DNA from: Albirhodobacter sp042466415
GTDB taxonomy: Bacteria; Pseudomonadota; Alphaproteobacteria; Rhodobacterales; Rhodobacteraceae
Direction: 5' to 3'
Length of the DNA: 64,000 nucleotides
Assembly: GCF_042466415.1 (NCBI RefSeq)
Contig: NZ_JAXHCH010000003.1
Location: forward strand, 1-64,000
The position numbers and the translations under genes were made by a program. Shown in pieces: positions 1 through 7,358 of the stretch (positions within the stretch are counted from its first letter, which is position 1; each line of letters starts with the position of its first letter). The notes under the pieces were generated by a model, which saw nothing but the letters and a program-made list of their open reading frames with translations, searched no databases and was not told the DNA's origin.

Positions 1-2
1 CG

Positions 3-1097
3 CATGGCATCCCTGTCGTGGAAACCATCGCAGGGCGCGCGAACCTCAAACAGGGGCATCCGCTCAATATCGGGCCGGTTGGTGTGACGGGGTCTGACAG
101 TGCGAATGCGATTGCCGAGAAGGCCGATGTGATTTTGGCCGTCGGCACGCGGTTGCAGGATTTCACCACCGGATCATGGACCGCCTTTGCCAAGGACGCC
201 AAGATTATCGGCCTGAATGTCGCGCGCCATGATGCGGCCAAGCACCTTTCCACGCCGATTGTTGGCGATGCGAAGCTGGGACTTTTGGCGCTGGAATCTG
301 CGCTTGGCGCCTATACCGCGCCCAAAGACTGGCTCGATTTTGCGCAGGCCGAGCGCGCAAAATGGGTCGCCTATACCGATAAAATCACCGCGCCGTCCAA
401 CGGCCCCAATTGCTATGCGCAGGCCATTCGCGTGGTTAACGATCTGTGCGATCCGCGGGACCGCGTTGTCGCCGCCGCCGGTGGATTGCCCGCCGAAGTG
501 GCCGCGCATTGGCAGACCAAAGAGATCGGCACCGTCGATATCGAATTCGGCTTCTCCTGCATGGGCTACGAGATCGCCGGCGGTTGGGGCGCGCGGATCG
601 CCCAGTTTGAACGCGAACCCGACCGCGACACCGTGGTGTTCACCGGCGACGGATCGTATCTTTTGATGAATTCGGATGTGTATTCGTCGGTTCTCTCACA
701 GCGCAAGTTGATCATTTGCGTGCTCGATAACGGCGGCTTTGCGGTGATTAACAAGCTGCAAAACAACACCGGCAATGAGAGCTTCAACAATCTGATCGAG
801 GATTGCCCGACGATCCCCGCGCCCTTCGCGGTTGATTTTGAGGCCCATGCCGCATCGATGGGGGCGCTGGCGGAAACCGTCACCAATCCCGCCGAATTTG
901 GCGAGGCGTTCAAACGCGCGAAGGCGGCGGATCGGACATCCGTCATCGTGATGAAGGTCGATGCCTATGAGGGCTGGACGAAACAGGGCCATACTTGGTG
1001 GGAAGTCGGCACGCCGCATGTCACCGAGAACGCCAATGTTGCCGCGAAACACGCCGAGATCGAGGCGAGCCGCGTCAAGCAGCGGAAGGGCGTGTGA
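3..1097 (+). CDS. iolD: 3D-(3,5/4)-trihydroxycyclohexane-1,2-dione hydrolase IolD, C-terminal part
   Basis: This is the 3' part of a thiamine-diphosphate enzyme that opens the ring of the trione intermediate of myo-inositol breakdown, giving 5-deoxy-glucuronate in the cytoplasm. The reading frame is open at the left edge, so the start lies outside the window; about 365 codons are present of a family usually a little over 600 residues. The central domain (GTRLQDF) and the C-terminal ThDP domain are visible, with the cofactor motif GDGSYLLMNSD at bases 646-678 and the conserved DNGGFAVINKLQ region just after it. The stop overlaps the ATG of iolC (TGATG), so the two are translationally coupled. 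Confidence is high because the next genes are iolC and iolB. Confidence 0.93.
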   Translation, partial: HGIPVVETIAGRANLKQGHPLNIGPVGVTGSDSANAIAEKADVILAVGTRLQDFTTGSWTAFAKDAKIIGLNVARHDAAKHLSTPIVGDAKLGLLALESALGAYTAPKDWLDFAQAERAKWVAYTDKITAPSNGPNCYAQAIRVVNDLCDPRDRVVAAAGGLPAEVAAHWQTKEIGTVDIEFGFSCMGYEIAGGWGARIAQFEREPDRDTVVFTGDGSYLLMNSDVYSSVLSQRKLIICVLDNGGFAVINKLQNNTGNESFNNLIEDCPTIPAPFAVDFEAHAASMGALAETVTNPAEFGEAFKRAKAADRTSVIVMKVDAYEGWTKQGHTWWEVGTPHVTENANVAAKHAEIEASRVKQRKGV

Positions 1098-2080
1098 TGG
1101 CGGATGTGATTGCGCAAATTCGCAAAAACCGGTTCGTCGTCGTGGGCCGCGTCGGGATGGACTTGTTCCCCGATGTCGGCGTGGCGGTCGAAGATGCGGC
1201 CAGTTTTACCGCCGATATGGGCGGATCGTCGGCCAATATCGCGGCGGGATTGGTGAAACTGGGGGCCGAGGCCTCGCTTGTGACGCGCGTCTCGGCCGAT
1301 GCGGTGGGCCGGTTTTGCCGCAATAAATTGGCCCATTACGGCGTGGACGCGCGCTATGTGCGCGATGAGGGCGGCGAGGCGCGCAACTCATTGGCGCTCT
1401 ATGAAAGCCGGATCAAAGGCCATCAATCGGTGATCTACCGCAACCGCGCGGCGGATTTCGAGATGGCGATGGAGGACGTGCAAGCCGTTGAGTATGCAGG
1501 CTTTGGCGCGCTGATCGCGGCGGGGACAGTGTTCGCGGCGGAGCCATCACGGGCGGCGTCATTTGAGGCCTTCCGTCTTGCGCGCGCCGCCGGATTGCCG
1601 GTGATTTTCGATGTGGATTACCGCCCCTATTCCTGGCCCTCGGCGCAGGTGGCGGAGGAGGTTCTGTCACAGGCCGCGGCCCTGTCGGATGTGATCGTCG
1701 GCAATGATGAGGAATTTGGGTTTATGGCCGGCGGAATCGAGCACGGCTTGCAAAAAGCCCGCGATCTGGCCGCCACAACCGCGACGATTGTCGTCTACAA
1801 AATGGGCGAAAACGGCGCGATCACGATCACCAAAGAGGGCGAGATCAAAACCGGAATCTACCGCGTCGACGCCCTCAAACCCACCGGCGCGGGCGATAGT
1901 TTTATGGCGGGGATGCTGTCCTCGCTGGCATCGGGCCATGATCTGAAATCCGCCGTGCTGCGCGGCTCTGCTTGTGCGGCGATTGTGGTGGCCAAACCCG
2001 GTTGCGCGCCCGCGATGCCCTACCCTGTCGATCTTGAAAAATTCTTGGCCACCCATGCTGGCCCCACTGAAATAACGTAA
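1097..2080 (+). CDS. iolC: 5-dehydro-2-deoxygluconokinase IolC
   Basis: PfkB/ribokinase-family kinase of 327 residues that phosphorylates 2-deoxy-5-keto-D-gluconate with ATP. The start is the ATG overlapping the iolD stop; a longer in-frame opening exists but would run deep into iolD. The N-terminal substrate signature GGSSANIAAGL is at residues 42-52. The C-terminal PfkB signature KPTGAGDSF is at 261-269, with Asp267 as catalytic base. Some alphaproteobacterial IolC proteins are about twice as long because they carry a DUF2090 aldolase-like domain; it is absent here, and a separate aldolase gene (iolJ) follows two genes downstream. The spacing to iolB is 9 bases. Confidence 0.93.
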   Translation: MADVIAQIRKNRFVVVGRVGMDLFPDVGVAVEDAASFTADMGGSSANIAAGLVKLGAEASLVTRVSADAVGRFCRNKLAHYGVDARYVRDEGGEARNSLALYESRIKGHQSVIYRNRAADFEMAMEDVQAVEYAGFGALIAAGTVFAAEPSRAASFEAFRLARAAGLPVIFDVDYRPYSWPSAQVAEEVLSQAAALSDVIVGNDEEFGFMAGGIEHGLQKARDLAATTATIVVYKMGENGAITITKEGEIKTGIYRVDALKPTGAGDSFMAGMLSSLASGHDLKSAVLRGSACAAIVVAKPGCAPAMPYPVDLEKFLATHAGPTEIT

Positions 2081-2089
2081 GGAAATCAG

Positions 2090-2929
2090 ATGCATATCGC
2101 CCCACATGACAACCAAAACAAACCCATCGTCGACATTGATGATCCGACGGTCCCGCTCAATTATTTCAACATCGTCATGTTGAAAGCGGGGCAAGCCTTT
2201 GAGTATCAGGTGCCCGGCTATGAGACCTGCATCGTGCCCGCCACGGGCACTGTCGATGTCGAGATTGAAGGCCTCACCTTCGCGACCATCGGCAATCGCG
2301 GCGTTGATGTTTGGGATGGCGAGCCGGAAGGCGTGTACGCCCCCGTTGGCGCCAAAGTGAAGATCATCGCCGTCACCGATACCGAGACTTTCGTAGCCGG
2401 TGGCCGCTATGACAAAGTGCTCGATCCGTTCGAGATCCGCGAGGCGGAGCTGGACAAGGTGCAATACGGGTCCGACGACACCAAAACCCACCGCAAGATC
2501 AAGCATATCTTGGGCACGAAATACCACGGCAAGGTCGGCCGGTTGCTGGTGTCGGAGCTGTTCACCGTGGGTCAGGGCGGTTGGTCCGGTTTCCCGTCGC
2601 ATAAGCATGACACCGATCGCCTGCCGTTGGAAACCCGCCACGACGAGACGTATAATTTCCGCTTCCGCCCCAATCACGGCTCCGGCGTGCAGATGTTGCA
2701 GCGCGAGGATAACAAGCCGGGGGATGCCTATCACATCATGGATCGCTCGACGATTTGCCTCGACAAAGGTTATCACCCCTGCGCGGTTTTGCCCGGTTAT
2801 GAGATGTATTATTTCACCATTTTGAGCGGGCTGTCGCAGCGCAGCTTGGTGCAATATTTCCAACCGACCCACGCCTATCAGGTCGAGACGATCCCGGGGA
2901 TCAAAGACATGGTGGCGAAGTTCAAATGA
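2090..2929 (+). CDS. iolB: 5-deoxy-glucuronate isomerase IolB
   Basis: Isomerase of 279 residues converting 5-deoxy-D-glucuronate to 2-deoxy-5-keto-D-gluconate, the step between IolD and IolC. It belongs to the KduI/IolB cupin family. The likely metal ligands are seen in the stretch PSHKHDTDRLPLETRHDE at residues 169-186 (His171, His173, and the Glu/His of ETRHDE), and the conserved GYHPCAVLPGYEMYYF segment follows. Length is typical. A ribosome site (AAGGAAATC) precedes the ATG, and the stop overlaps the start of the next gene by 4 bases (ATGA), indicating one transcript iolDCBJ. Confidence 0.93.
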   Translation: MHIAPHDNQNKPIVDIDDPTVPLNYFNIVMLKAGQAFEYQVPGYETCIVPATGTVDVEIEGLTFATIGNRGVDVWDGEPEGVYAPVGAKVKIIAVTDTETFVAGGRYDKVLDPFEIREAELDKVQYGSDDTKTHRKIKHILGTKYHGKVGRLLVSELFTVGQGGWSGFPSHKHDTDRLPLETRHDETYNFRFRPNHGSGVQMLQREDNKPGDAYHIMDRSTICLDKGYHPCAVLPGYEMYYFTILSGLSQRSLVQYFQPTHAYQVETIPGIKDMVAKFK

Positions 2930-3759
2930 GTTTGGTCACACTGGAACAGGTGCTGCAACCTGCGCTGAAGGGCCAGTATGCCGTGGCCGGATTGGTCACT
3001 TTGGGCTGGGAGGACATGCGCGCCTATGTTGCGGCGGCGGAGGCCGAGGGCTGTCCGGTGATTTTGCAGGCGGGGCCAAGCTGCCGCGCGCATACGCCTT
3101 TGCCGATCTTGGGCAAGATGTTCCGCTATCTGGCGGAGAACGCCTCGGTGCCAGTCGTCGCGCATTTGGATCATGGCTACACGTTCGAGGATTGCCGCGC
3201 GGCGCTGGATGCGGGGTTCACCTCGATCATGTTTGACGGATCGCGCAAACCTTTGGCGCAAAACATTGAGGAGACAGCCAAAATCGCGGAGATGGCCCAT
3301 GCGGCGGGGGCATCTTGCGAAGGCGAGATCGGCTTTGTTGGCTATGCGGGCGGCGAAAATTCCGCCGGCACGGATCCGGCGGAGGCTGCAAAATTCGCCG
3401 CCGAGACGGGCGTGGATGCGATGGCGATTTCGGTCGGCAATGTGCATTTGCAGCAAGATAAAGAGGGCGGCTTGGACCTTGATCGCATCGGCGCGATTGA
3501 GGCGGTGACCACGGTGCCGCTGGTGATCCATGGCGGGTCCGGCGTGCCTTTGGCGCAGCGCAGATTGCTGGCGACAGGGTCGTCCGTGTGTAAATTCAAC
3601 ATCGGAACCGAGCTGCGGATGGCGTTTGGCGCGGCGCTCCGCGCGGCGGTGAATGCCGATCCCGACCGGTTCGACCGCGTGAGCATCCTAAAAGAAACGC
3701 ATGAGCCCTTAGTCGCCGCCACGCGCGGCGTCTTGCAAGGCTTCAAACCTGCGGGATAA
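2926..3759 (+). CDS. iolJ: Class II aldolase, probable 6-phospho-5-dehydro-2-deoxy-D-gluconate aldolase IolJ
   Basis: Class II (zinc) fructose-bisphosphate-aldolase-family protein of 277 residues. By position it should cleave 2-deoxy-5-keto-D-gluconate-6-phosphate to DHAP and malonate semialdehyde. Visible motifs are AHLDHGYTFED at residues 79-89 (catalytic Asp82, zinc His83), CEGEIGFVGY at 131-140, and VIHGGSGVP plus FNIGTELR, which bind zinc and phosphate. The start ATG overlaps the iolB stop. The sequence alone does not separate IolJ from tagatose- or fructose-bisphosphate aldolases; the operon context makes the call. The stop codon merges with the A-run of a hairpin shared with the convergent gntR gene. 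Confidence 0.85.
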   Translation: MSLVTLEQVLQPALKGQYAVAGLVTLGWEDMRAYVAAAEAEGCPVILQAGPSCRAHTPLPILGKMFRYLAENASVPVVAHLDHGYTFEDCRAALDAGFTSIMFDGSRKPLAQNIEETAKIAEMAHAAGASCEGEIGFVGYAGGENSAGTDPAEAAKFAAETGVDAMAISVGNVHLQQDKEGGLDLDRIGAIEAVTTVPLVIHGGSGVPLAQRRLLATGSSVCKFNIGTELRMAFGAALRAAVNADPDRFDRVSILKETHEPLVAATRGVLQGFKPAG

Positions 3760-3798
3760 AAAAGCGCGGCGCGGATCTTCCGATCTCGCGCCGCGTGT
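3758..3798 (-). terminator. Intrinsic terminator between iolJ and gntR
   Basis: A 9-bp GC stem (CGCGGCGCG at 3765-3773 with CGCGCCGCG at 3787-3795) is extended by GATC/GATC on the inside. Read on the minus strand it is followed by six U (3763-3758). It sits directly after the gntR stop and overlaps the iolJ stop codon, so it probably ends gntR transcription and may act in both directions. Confidence 0.75.
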
Positions 3799-4508
3799 CA
3801 ATTCCCGCCCACAAACATCCTGTCTTTCGCCGCCGCGATATGCTGGCGCATCGCGGCCTGCGCGGCATCGGGTTGTTTCAACCGGATCGCATCCAAAATG
3901 GCACGGTGCTCCGCCAAAACGAGATCTTGCCGTACGGGCACATCCAGCAAGGTCAGCGACCGCGATAGCTTCATCCCGAAGGCGATTTGCTGCCCCAAAG
4001 ATTCCAGCACCGACGAGAAAAACGGATTTTTCGCGGCCCGCGCAATCGCGAGATGCAGCATCTGATCGGTTTCCACCGCAGCCGCGTTTTGCTGATAGGT
4101 TTCCTCCATCATGCGGTAGGCGTGCTCCATCGCGGCGAGATCTTCTTCGTCGCGCCGCCGCGCCGCCCAAGCCGCCGCCGCCCCCTCCACATCGATGCGA
4201 AACTCGTAGCATCGCTGCACATCCGAGATGGATTCGAGTGGCACAAACGTGACCACATGGCGATCGGGGCGGCGCAAGACATAGCTGCCGGACCCGCGCC
4301 GCGATTGGATAATCCCGTCATCCCGCAGCCGCGCCAAAGCCGCCCGAACGATAGGCCGCGAAACGCCACACCCCTGCGCCAGAACATCCTCGGCGGGAAG
4401 CCGGCTATGCACCGGATATTCCTCGTCGAGAATTTTCGACAAAAGCTGATCATAGACCTGATCTGCCAATGACGGGCGCGGGGTATCACTCAAACCAGTC
4501 TCCTTCAC
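3798..4508 (-). CDS. GntR family (FadR/FCD subfamily) transcriptional regulator
   Basis: DNA-binding regulator of 236 residues. The N-terminal winged helix (about residues 12-75) contains SRLPAEDVLAQGCGVSRPIVRAALARLRDDG, cut here at SRLPAEDVLAQGCGVSR, and ends in the wing SRRGSGSYVL. An all-helical FCD ligand domain (about 85-230) follows; its Asp and His residues usually hold a metal that helps bind small organic acids. The gene lies 49 bases downstream of a Gfo/Idh dehydrogenase on the same strand and converges on the iol operon. It may control the dehydrogenase and the divergent TTT transporter, or the iol genes. The effector is not evident from sequence. Confidence 0.88.
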   Translation of the reverse strand: MKETGLSDTPRPSLADQVYDQLLSKILDEEYPVHSRLPAEDVLAQGCGVSRPIVRAALARLRDDGIIQSRRGSGSYVLRRPDRHVVTFVPLESISDVQRCYEFRIDVEGAAAAWAARRRDEEDLAAMEHAYRMMEETYQQNAAAVETDQMLHLAIARAAKNPFFSSVLESLGQQIAFGMKLSRSLTLLDVPVRQDLVLAEHRAILDAIRLKQPDAAQAAMRQHIAAAKDRMFVGGN

Positions 4509-4557
4509 TCAAACCATACGCAGCCCTACCAGACAAGCGGAGACCGGTTCCAAGGCA

Positions 4558-5556
4558 TCAGATCTCCACGCCAGCCGCGCGATAGATCAATTCCATAAGC
4601 CGCAGCGTCTCCAGATTGTCCAGACGATCCGTTTGGAACCGATCGCCGCTGCGCAAACCGTGGACGAAATCGGTGACCGCCCCCGTGAAGCAGGCCTGAT
4701 AATTCGCGGCCAGATCATGCATCGACACATCATCGGGCTTCGACAGCAGGGTAATGCGGTCACGATCATAGATCAACGTATCGGCCTTGCCCATCAGCTC
4801 CAACCGATCGGCCGGCAAAGGCGGATGACCGGGCGCGGCGATATTCGCATCAATCTGCACCAATGCCCCCGAGGCGGTGCGCAGTTGGATCAGGGCGACA
4901 TCTTCGCCCGCGAGATCAGGATTCATCCGATCCAAAGCGGCGTTCACGACCGTCATCTCGCCCAAGATCGAGCGCAGCGCGTCGAGATGGTGAATCAGCA
5001 CTTCGAACACCACAAGCCGTTTGAAATTCGCTAGATAGGGTTGGCGGTTGAGCAAAAACGGCACCTTACCAGGGTAATCAAGCACGGCCGATGCGCGCAC
5101 CGTCATCCGCGCGTGGCGCACCTCGCCCACCTCGCCCGCGCGCACGCGCTTGCCCAGCTCGGCGTAATGCGGGCGGAAACGGTAGTTCTCGTGGATCATG
5201 AAGCGCACGCGCTCGCCCACATCCGCGATCAGACTTTCGGCCTCGGCAACCGTCGGCGTCATCGGCTTTTGGCACATCACATGCACGCCGCGATCGGCGG
5301 CTTGGCGCACCAACGGCGCATGGCTGCCGACAGGCGTAATGATATCCACCGCATCCGGGCGCACGGCGTCGAGCATCTCGGCCATATCGGTAAAGACTTC
5401 CGCGATTCCGAATCGGTCCGCCTGTTCTTGCGCCTTCGCGCGGTCAGGATCGCAAATCGCCGCAATCGTAACGGCCTCTTGCGCCTGCCAGCCCTTCAGG
5501 TGGAATTCGCTGATCGCGCCTGCGCCCGCGACAGCAATCTTTAATGGTTGCATCAT
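4558..5556 (-). CDS. Gfo/Idh/MocA family NAD(P)-dependent oxidoreductase
   Basis: Dehydrogenase of 332 residues. The N-terminal Rossmann motif is AVAGAGAISEFHLKGW (residues 8-23). The family motif CQKPMTPTVAEAE, equivalent to the usual EKP loop, is near residues 95-107, and a C-terminal alpha/beta domain follows. Relatives oxidise inositols, sugars or sugar acids. Note that the usual EKP reads QKP here. The gene is divergent from the tctC gene across a 243-base control region and precedes gntR in a likely two-gene operon. It may perform the first oxidation of the solute brought in by the neighbouring TTT system; an inositol dehydrogenase role is also possible given the iol genes. Confidence 0.88.
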   Translation of the reverse strand: MMQPLKIAVAGAGAISEFHLKGWQAQEAVTIAAICDPDRAKAQEQADRFGIAEVFTDMAEMLDAVRPDAVDIITPVGSHAPLVRQAADRGVHVMCQKPMTPTVAEAESLIADVGERVRFMIHENYRFRPHYAELGKRVRAGEVGEVRHARMTVRASAVLDYPGKVPFLLNRQPYLANFKRLVVFEVLIHHLDALRSILGEMTVVNAALDRMNPDLAGEDVALIQLRTASGALVQIDANIAAPGHPPLPADRLELMGKADTLIYDRDRITLLSKPDDVSMHDLAANYQACFTGAVTDFVHGLRSGDRFQTDRLDNLETLRLMELIYRAAGVEI

Positions 5557-5799
5557 GTTCTCCTCACATGCGTTGATCTGCTTATAACTTGTTTTGATTG
5601 ATATTTACAAATATTGACTTGTTGAAGATCGCATATTACAAATTATTACGAATTGGACGCAAGCTCGACCAAATCACACCGGTTTACCACGCCCTTCGCG
5701 GAGGGAGGCGCGCGGAACATCACTGAGCGTTTGCGGATTGGCATTGACCCGTCCGACGGCGTGAACGCCCCTGAGGGCACAATTTTCTGGGAGGAAACT
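5557..5799. promoter_or_regulatory. Divergent control region with candidate operator
   Basis: AT-rich spacer between the minus-strand Gfo/Idh gene and plus-strand tctC. ATATTTACAAATAT at 5601-5614 is an inverted repeat with 6-bp arms and a 2-base centre, and ACTTGTT occurs twice as a direct repeat (5587-5593 and 5617-5623, 30 bases apart). These are plausible sites for the FCD regulator encoded two genes away. A ribosome site (GGGAGGAAAC) ends at the tctC start. Operator function is inference. Confidence 0.45.
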
Positions 5800-6798
5800 A
5801 TGACTGATTTCACTAAATTCACCCGCCGCGGCATCCTGAAAAGCGCGGCTGCTGCATCCGCTGCGAGCCTCGTTCCGGCGGCGGCATGGGCCGCGGATTA
5901 CCCGTCGCGCCCGCTCACAATGCTTGTGCCTTGGGGCGCTGGCGGCGGCACGGATGCTTGCGCACGCATGGTTTCGGCCCTGTTGGAGCGCCGCCTCGGC
6001 CAACCGATCAACGTTGTAAACCGCACCGGCGGCGCTGGCGTCATCGGCCACTCGGCCATCGCGACGGCTCCGAACGACGGCTACACGCTTGGCCTCGTGA
6101 CGGTTGAGATCGCAATGATGCATCACCTCGGCCTGACCGAGCTGACCTCGGAAGATTACACGCCACTGGGTCTTGTGAATGCGGATAGCCCTGCGGTTAC
6201 GATCTCCTCGAACAGCGAATATAAAGACCTCGCGAGCCTCACCGCGGCGATCAAAGCGTCCGAGCCAGGCACGTTCAAAGCGTCCGGCACGTCGCAAGGC
6301 GGCATCTGGCACCTCGCGCTCGTCGGTTGGATGAAGGCCCTCGGCCTTGATGGCAACCATGTGACTTGGGTGCCGTCCGAAGGCTCTGCGCCTGCGATGC
6401 AGGATCTTATCGCTGGCGGTATCGATATCGTCACGGTCTCGCTCGGCGAAACCAAGGCGATGGTGGATGCGGGCCGCGCGGTCAACGTGGGCCTGATGGG
6501 CACAGAGCGCGCCGCAAGCCATCCGGATGTTCCGACCCTCGCAGAAGCGGGCGGCGGCGAGTTCCAGCTGGCGACATGGCGCGGCGTTTGCGGGCCGAAA
6601 GACCTCCCGCAGGACGTGGCCGAGAAACTGGCCGCCGCCGTCGCAGAAGTCGCAGCAGATCCGGAATTCGTTGAATTCATGAACGGTCGCGGCTTCAACC
6701 TCGTCTATCTCGATGCGGCAGCGCATGGCGAGATGATGACGAAGGCCGACGCGCAAATGGCCGAAACGATGTCGGCCGCTGGCCTGATCCAGGGCTAA
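5800..6798 (+). CDS. tctC: Tripartite tricarboxylate transporter substrate-binding protein (TctC family)
   Basis: Periplasmic binding protein of 332 residues that captures a carboxylate and delivers it to the TctBA membrane pair. The ATG at 5800 is chosen over an upstream opening because it follows GGGAGGAAAC. The N-terminus then carries a twin-arginine-like signal (TRRGILKSAAAASAASLV) ending near AAAWAAD at residues 29-34. Mature features of the Bug/TctC fold include PSRPLTMLVPWGAGGGTDA, the loop GGAGVIGHSAIA, and a VPTLAEAG segment. It is transcribed ahead of tctB with a strong hairpin between them. The ligand is unknown; neighbours suggest a sugar acid or dicarboxylate. Confidence 0.9.
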   Translation: MTDFTKFTRRGILKSAAAASAASLVPAAAWAADYPSRPLTMLVPWGAGGGTDACARMVSALLERRLGQPINVVNRTGGAGVIGHSAIATAPNDGYTLGLVTVEIAMMHHLGLTELTSEDYTPLGLVNADSPAVTISSNSEYKDLASLTAAIKASEPGTFKASGTSQGGIWHLALVGWMKALGLDGNHVTWVPSEGSAPAMQDLIAGGIDIVTVSLGETKAMVDAGRAVNVGLMGTERAASHPDVPTLAEAGGGEFQLATWRGVCGPKDLPQDVAEKLAAAVAEVAADPEFVEFMNGRGFNLVYLDAAAHGEMMTKADAQMAETMSAAGLIQG

Positions 6799-6810
6799 GC
6801 ACGGCACACG

Positions 6811-6845
6811 GGGCGGGTGCGGTTTGGGCCGCATCCGCCCTTTTT
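6811..6845 (+). terminator. Hairpin with U-tract between tctC and tctB
   Basis: GGGCGGGTGCGG (6811-6822) can pair with CCGCATCCGCCC (6829-6840), and TTTTT follows at 6841-6845. It lies 13 bases after the tctC stop and just before the tctB ribosome site (AAGGGGGGATT). It fits a partial terminator that makes more binding protein than membrane subunits. Confidence 0.8.
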
Positions 6846-6863
6846 CCGGATTAAGGGGGGATT

Positions 6864-7358
6864 ATGAAGATCACCGATGCCCTTTTGGGTATATTTTTCG
6901 CGCTACTTGGGGCGGCCATGTTCTGGCAGGCGTCCCAGTTTCCGTCCTTCGCCGGACAGCCTTACGGGGCGGCCTTCCTGCCCGAGCTGATCGCGTCTGC
7001 GTTCATGATCGGCGGCGTTTTGCTCGTCATTCGGGATGTGCAAACACGGCGGCTCAATCGCGCGGAGATCGGTGAGGATCACACCCCCATCTTCGCATGG
7101 ACCCAAGATTTGCGCGAGGGCGGCCTTCCGGCGCTGATCGCGGTTTTGGGCAATGTGCTCGCCCAAATCCTTTTGTCGACGAAGCTCGGTTTTATCCCCG
7201 TCTCGATCGTTGGCTTGACGGTTTTGTTCCTCGTGCTGCGCCTGCGCCCTTGGGTTGCGGTCGTGCTTGCCATCGCGACGAGCTTTGCGTGCTGGTGGTT
7301 GTTCGTCGGCCTGCTCCGCGTGCCTTTGCCGCGCGGCCTATTGGACGGAGTGCTTTAA
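6864..7358 (+). CDS. tctB: Tripartite tricarboxylate transporter small membrane protein (TctB family)
   Basis: Small inner-membrane subunit of 164 residues with four hydrophobic segments: about residues 5-22, 43-58, 85-110, and a paired stretch at 112-155. This matches the TctB/DUF1468 pattern. It partners TctA, and its role in the complex is poorly defined. The ATG follows AAGGGGGGATT. The stop at 7356-7358 is immediately followed by the tctA ATG, so the two are coupled. Confidence 0.88.
   Translation: MKITDALLGIFFALLGAAMFWQASQFPSFAGQPYGAAFLPELIASAFMIGGVLLVIRDVQTRRLNRAEIGEDHTPIFAWTQDLREGGLPALIAVLGNVLAQILLSTKLGFIPVSIVGLTVLFLVLRLRPWVAVVLAIATSFACWWLFVGLLRVPLPRGLLDGVL

Noticed and set aside
1667..2872. 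Minus-strand open frame of 401 codons opposite iolC and iolB
   Set aside because: Spans two coupled real genes on the other strand and has no recognisable domain.
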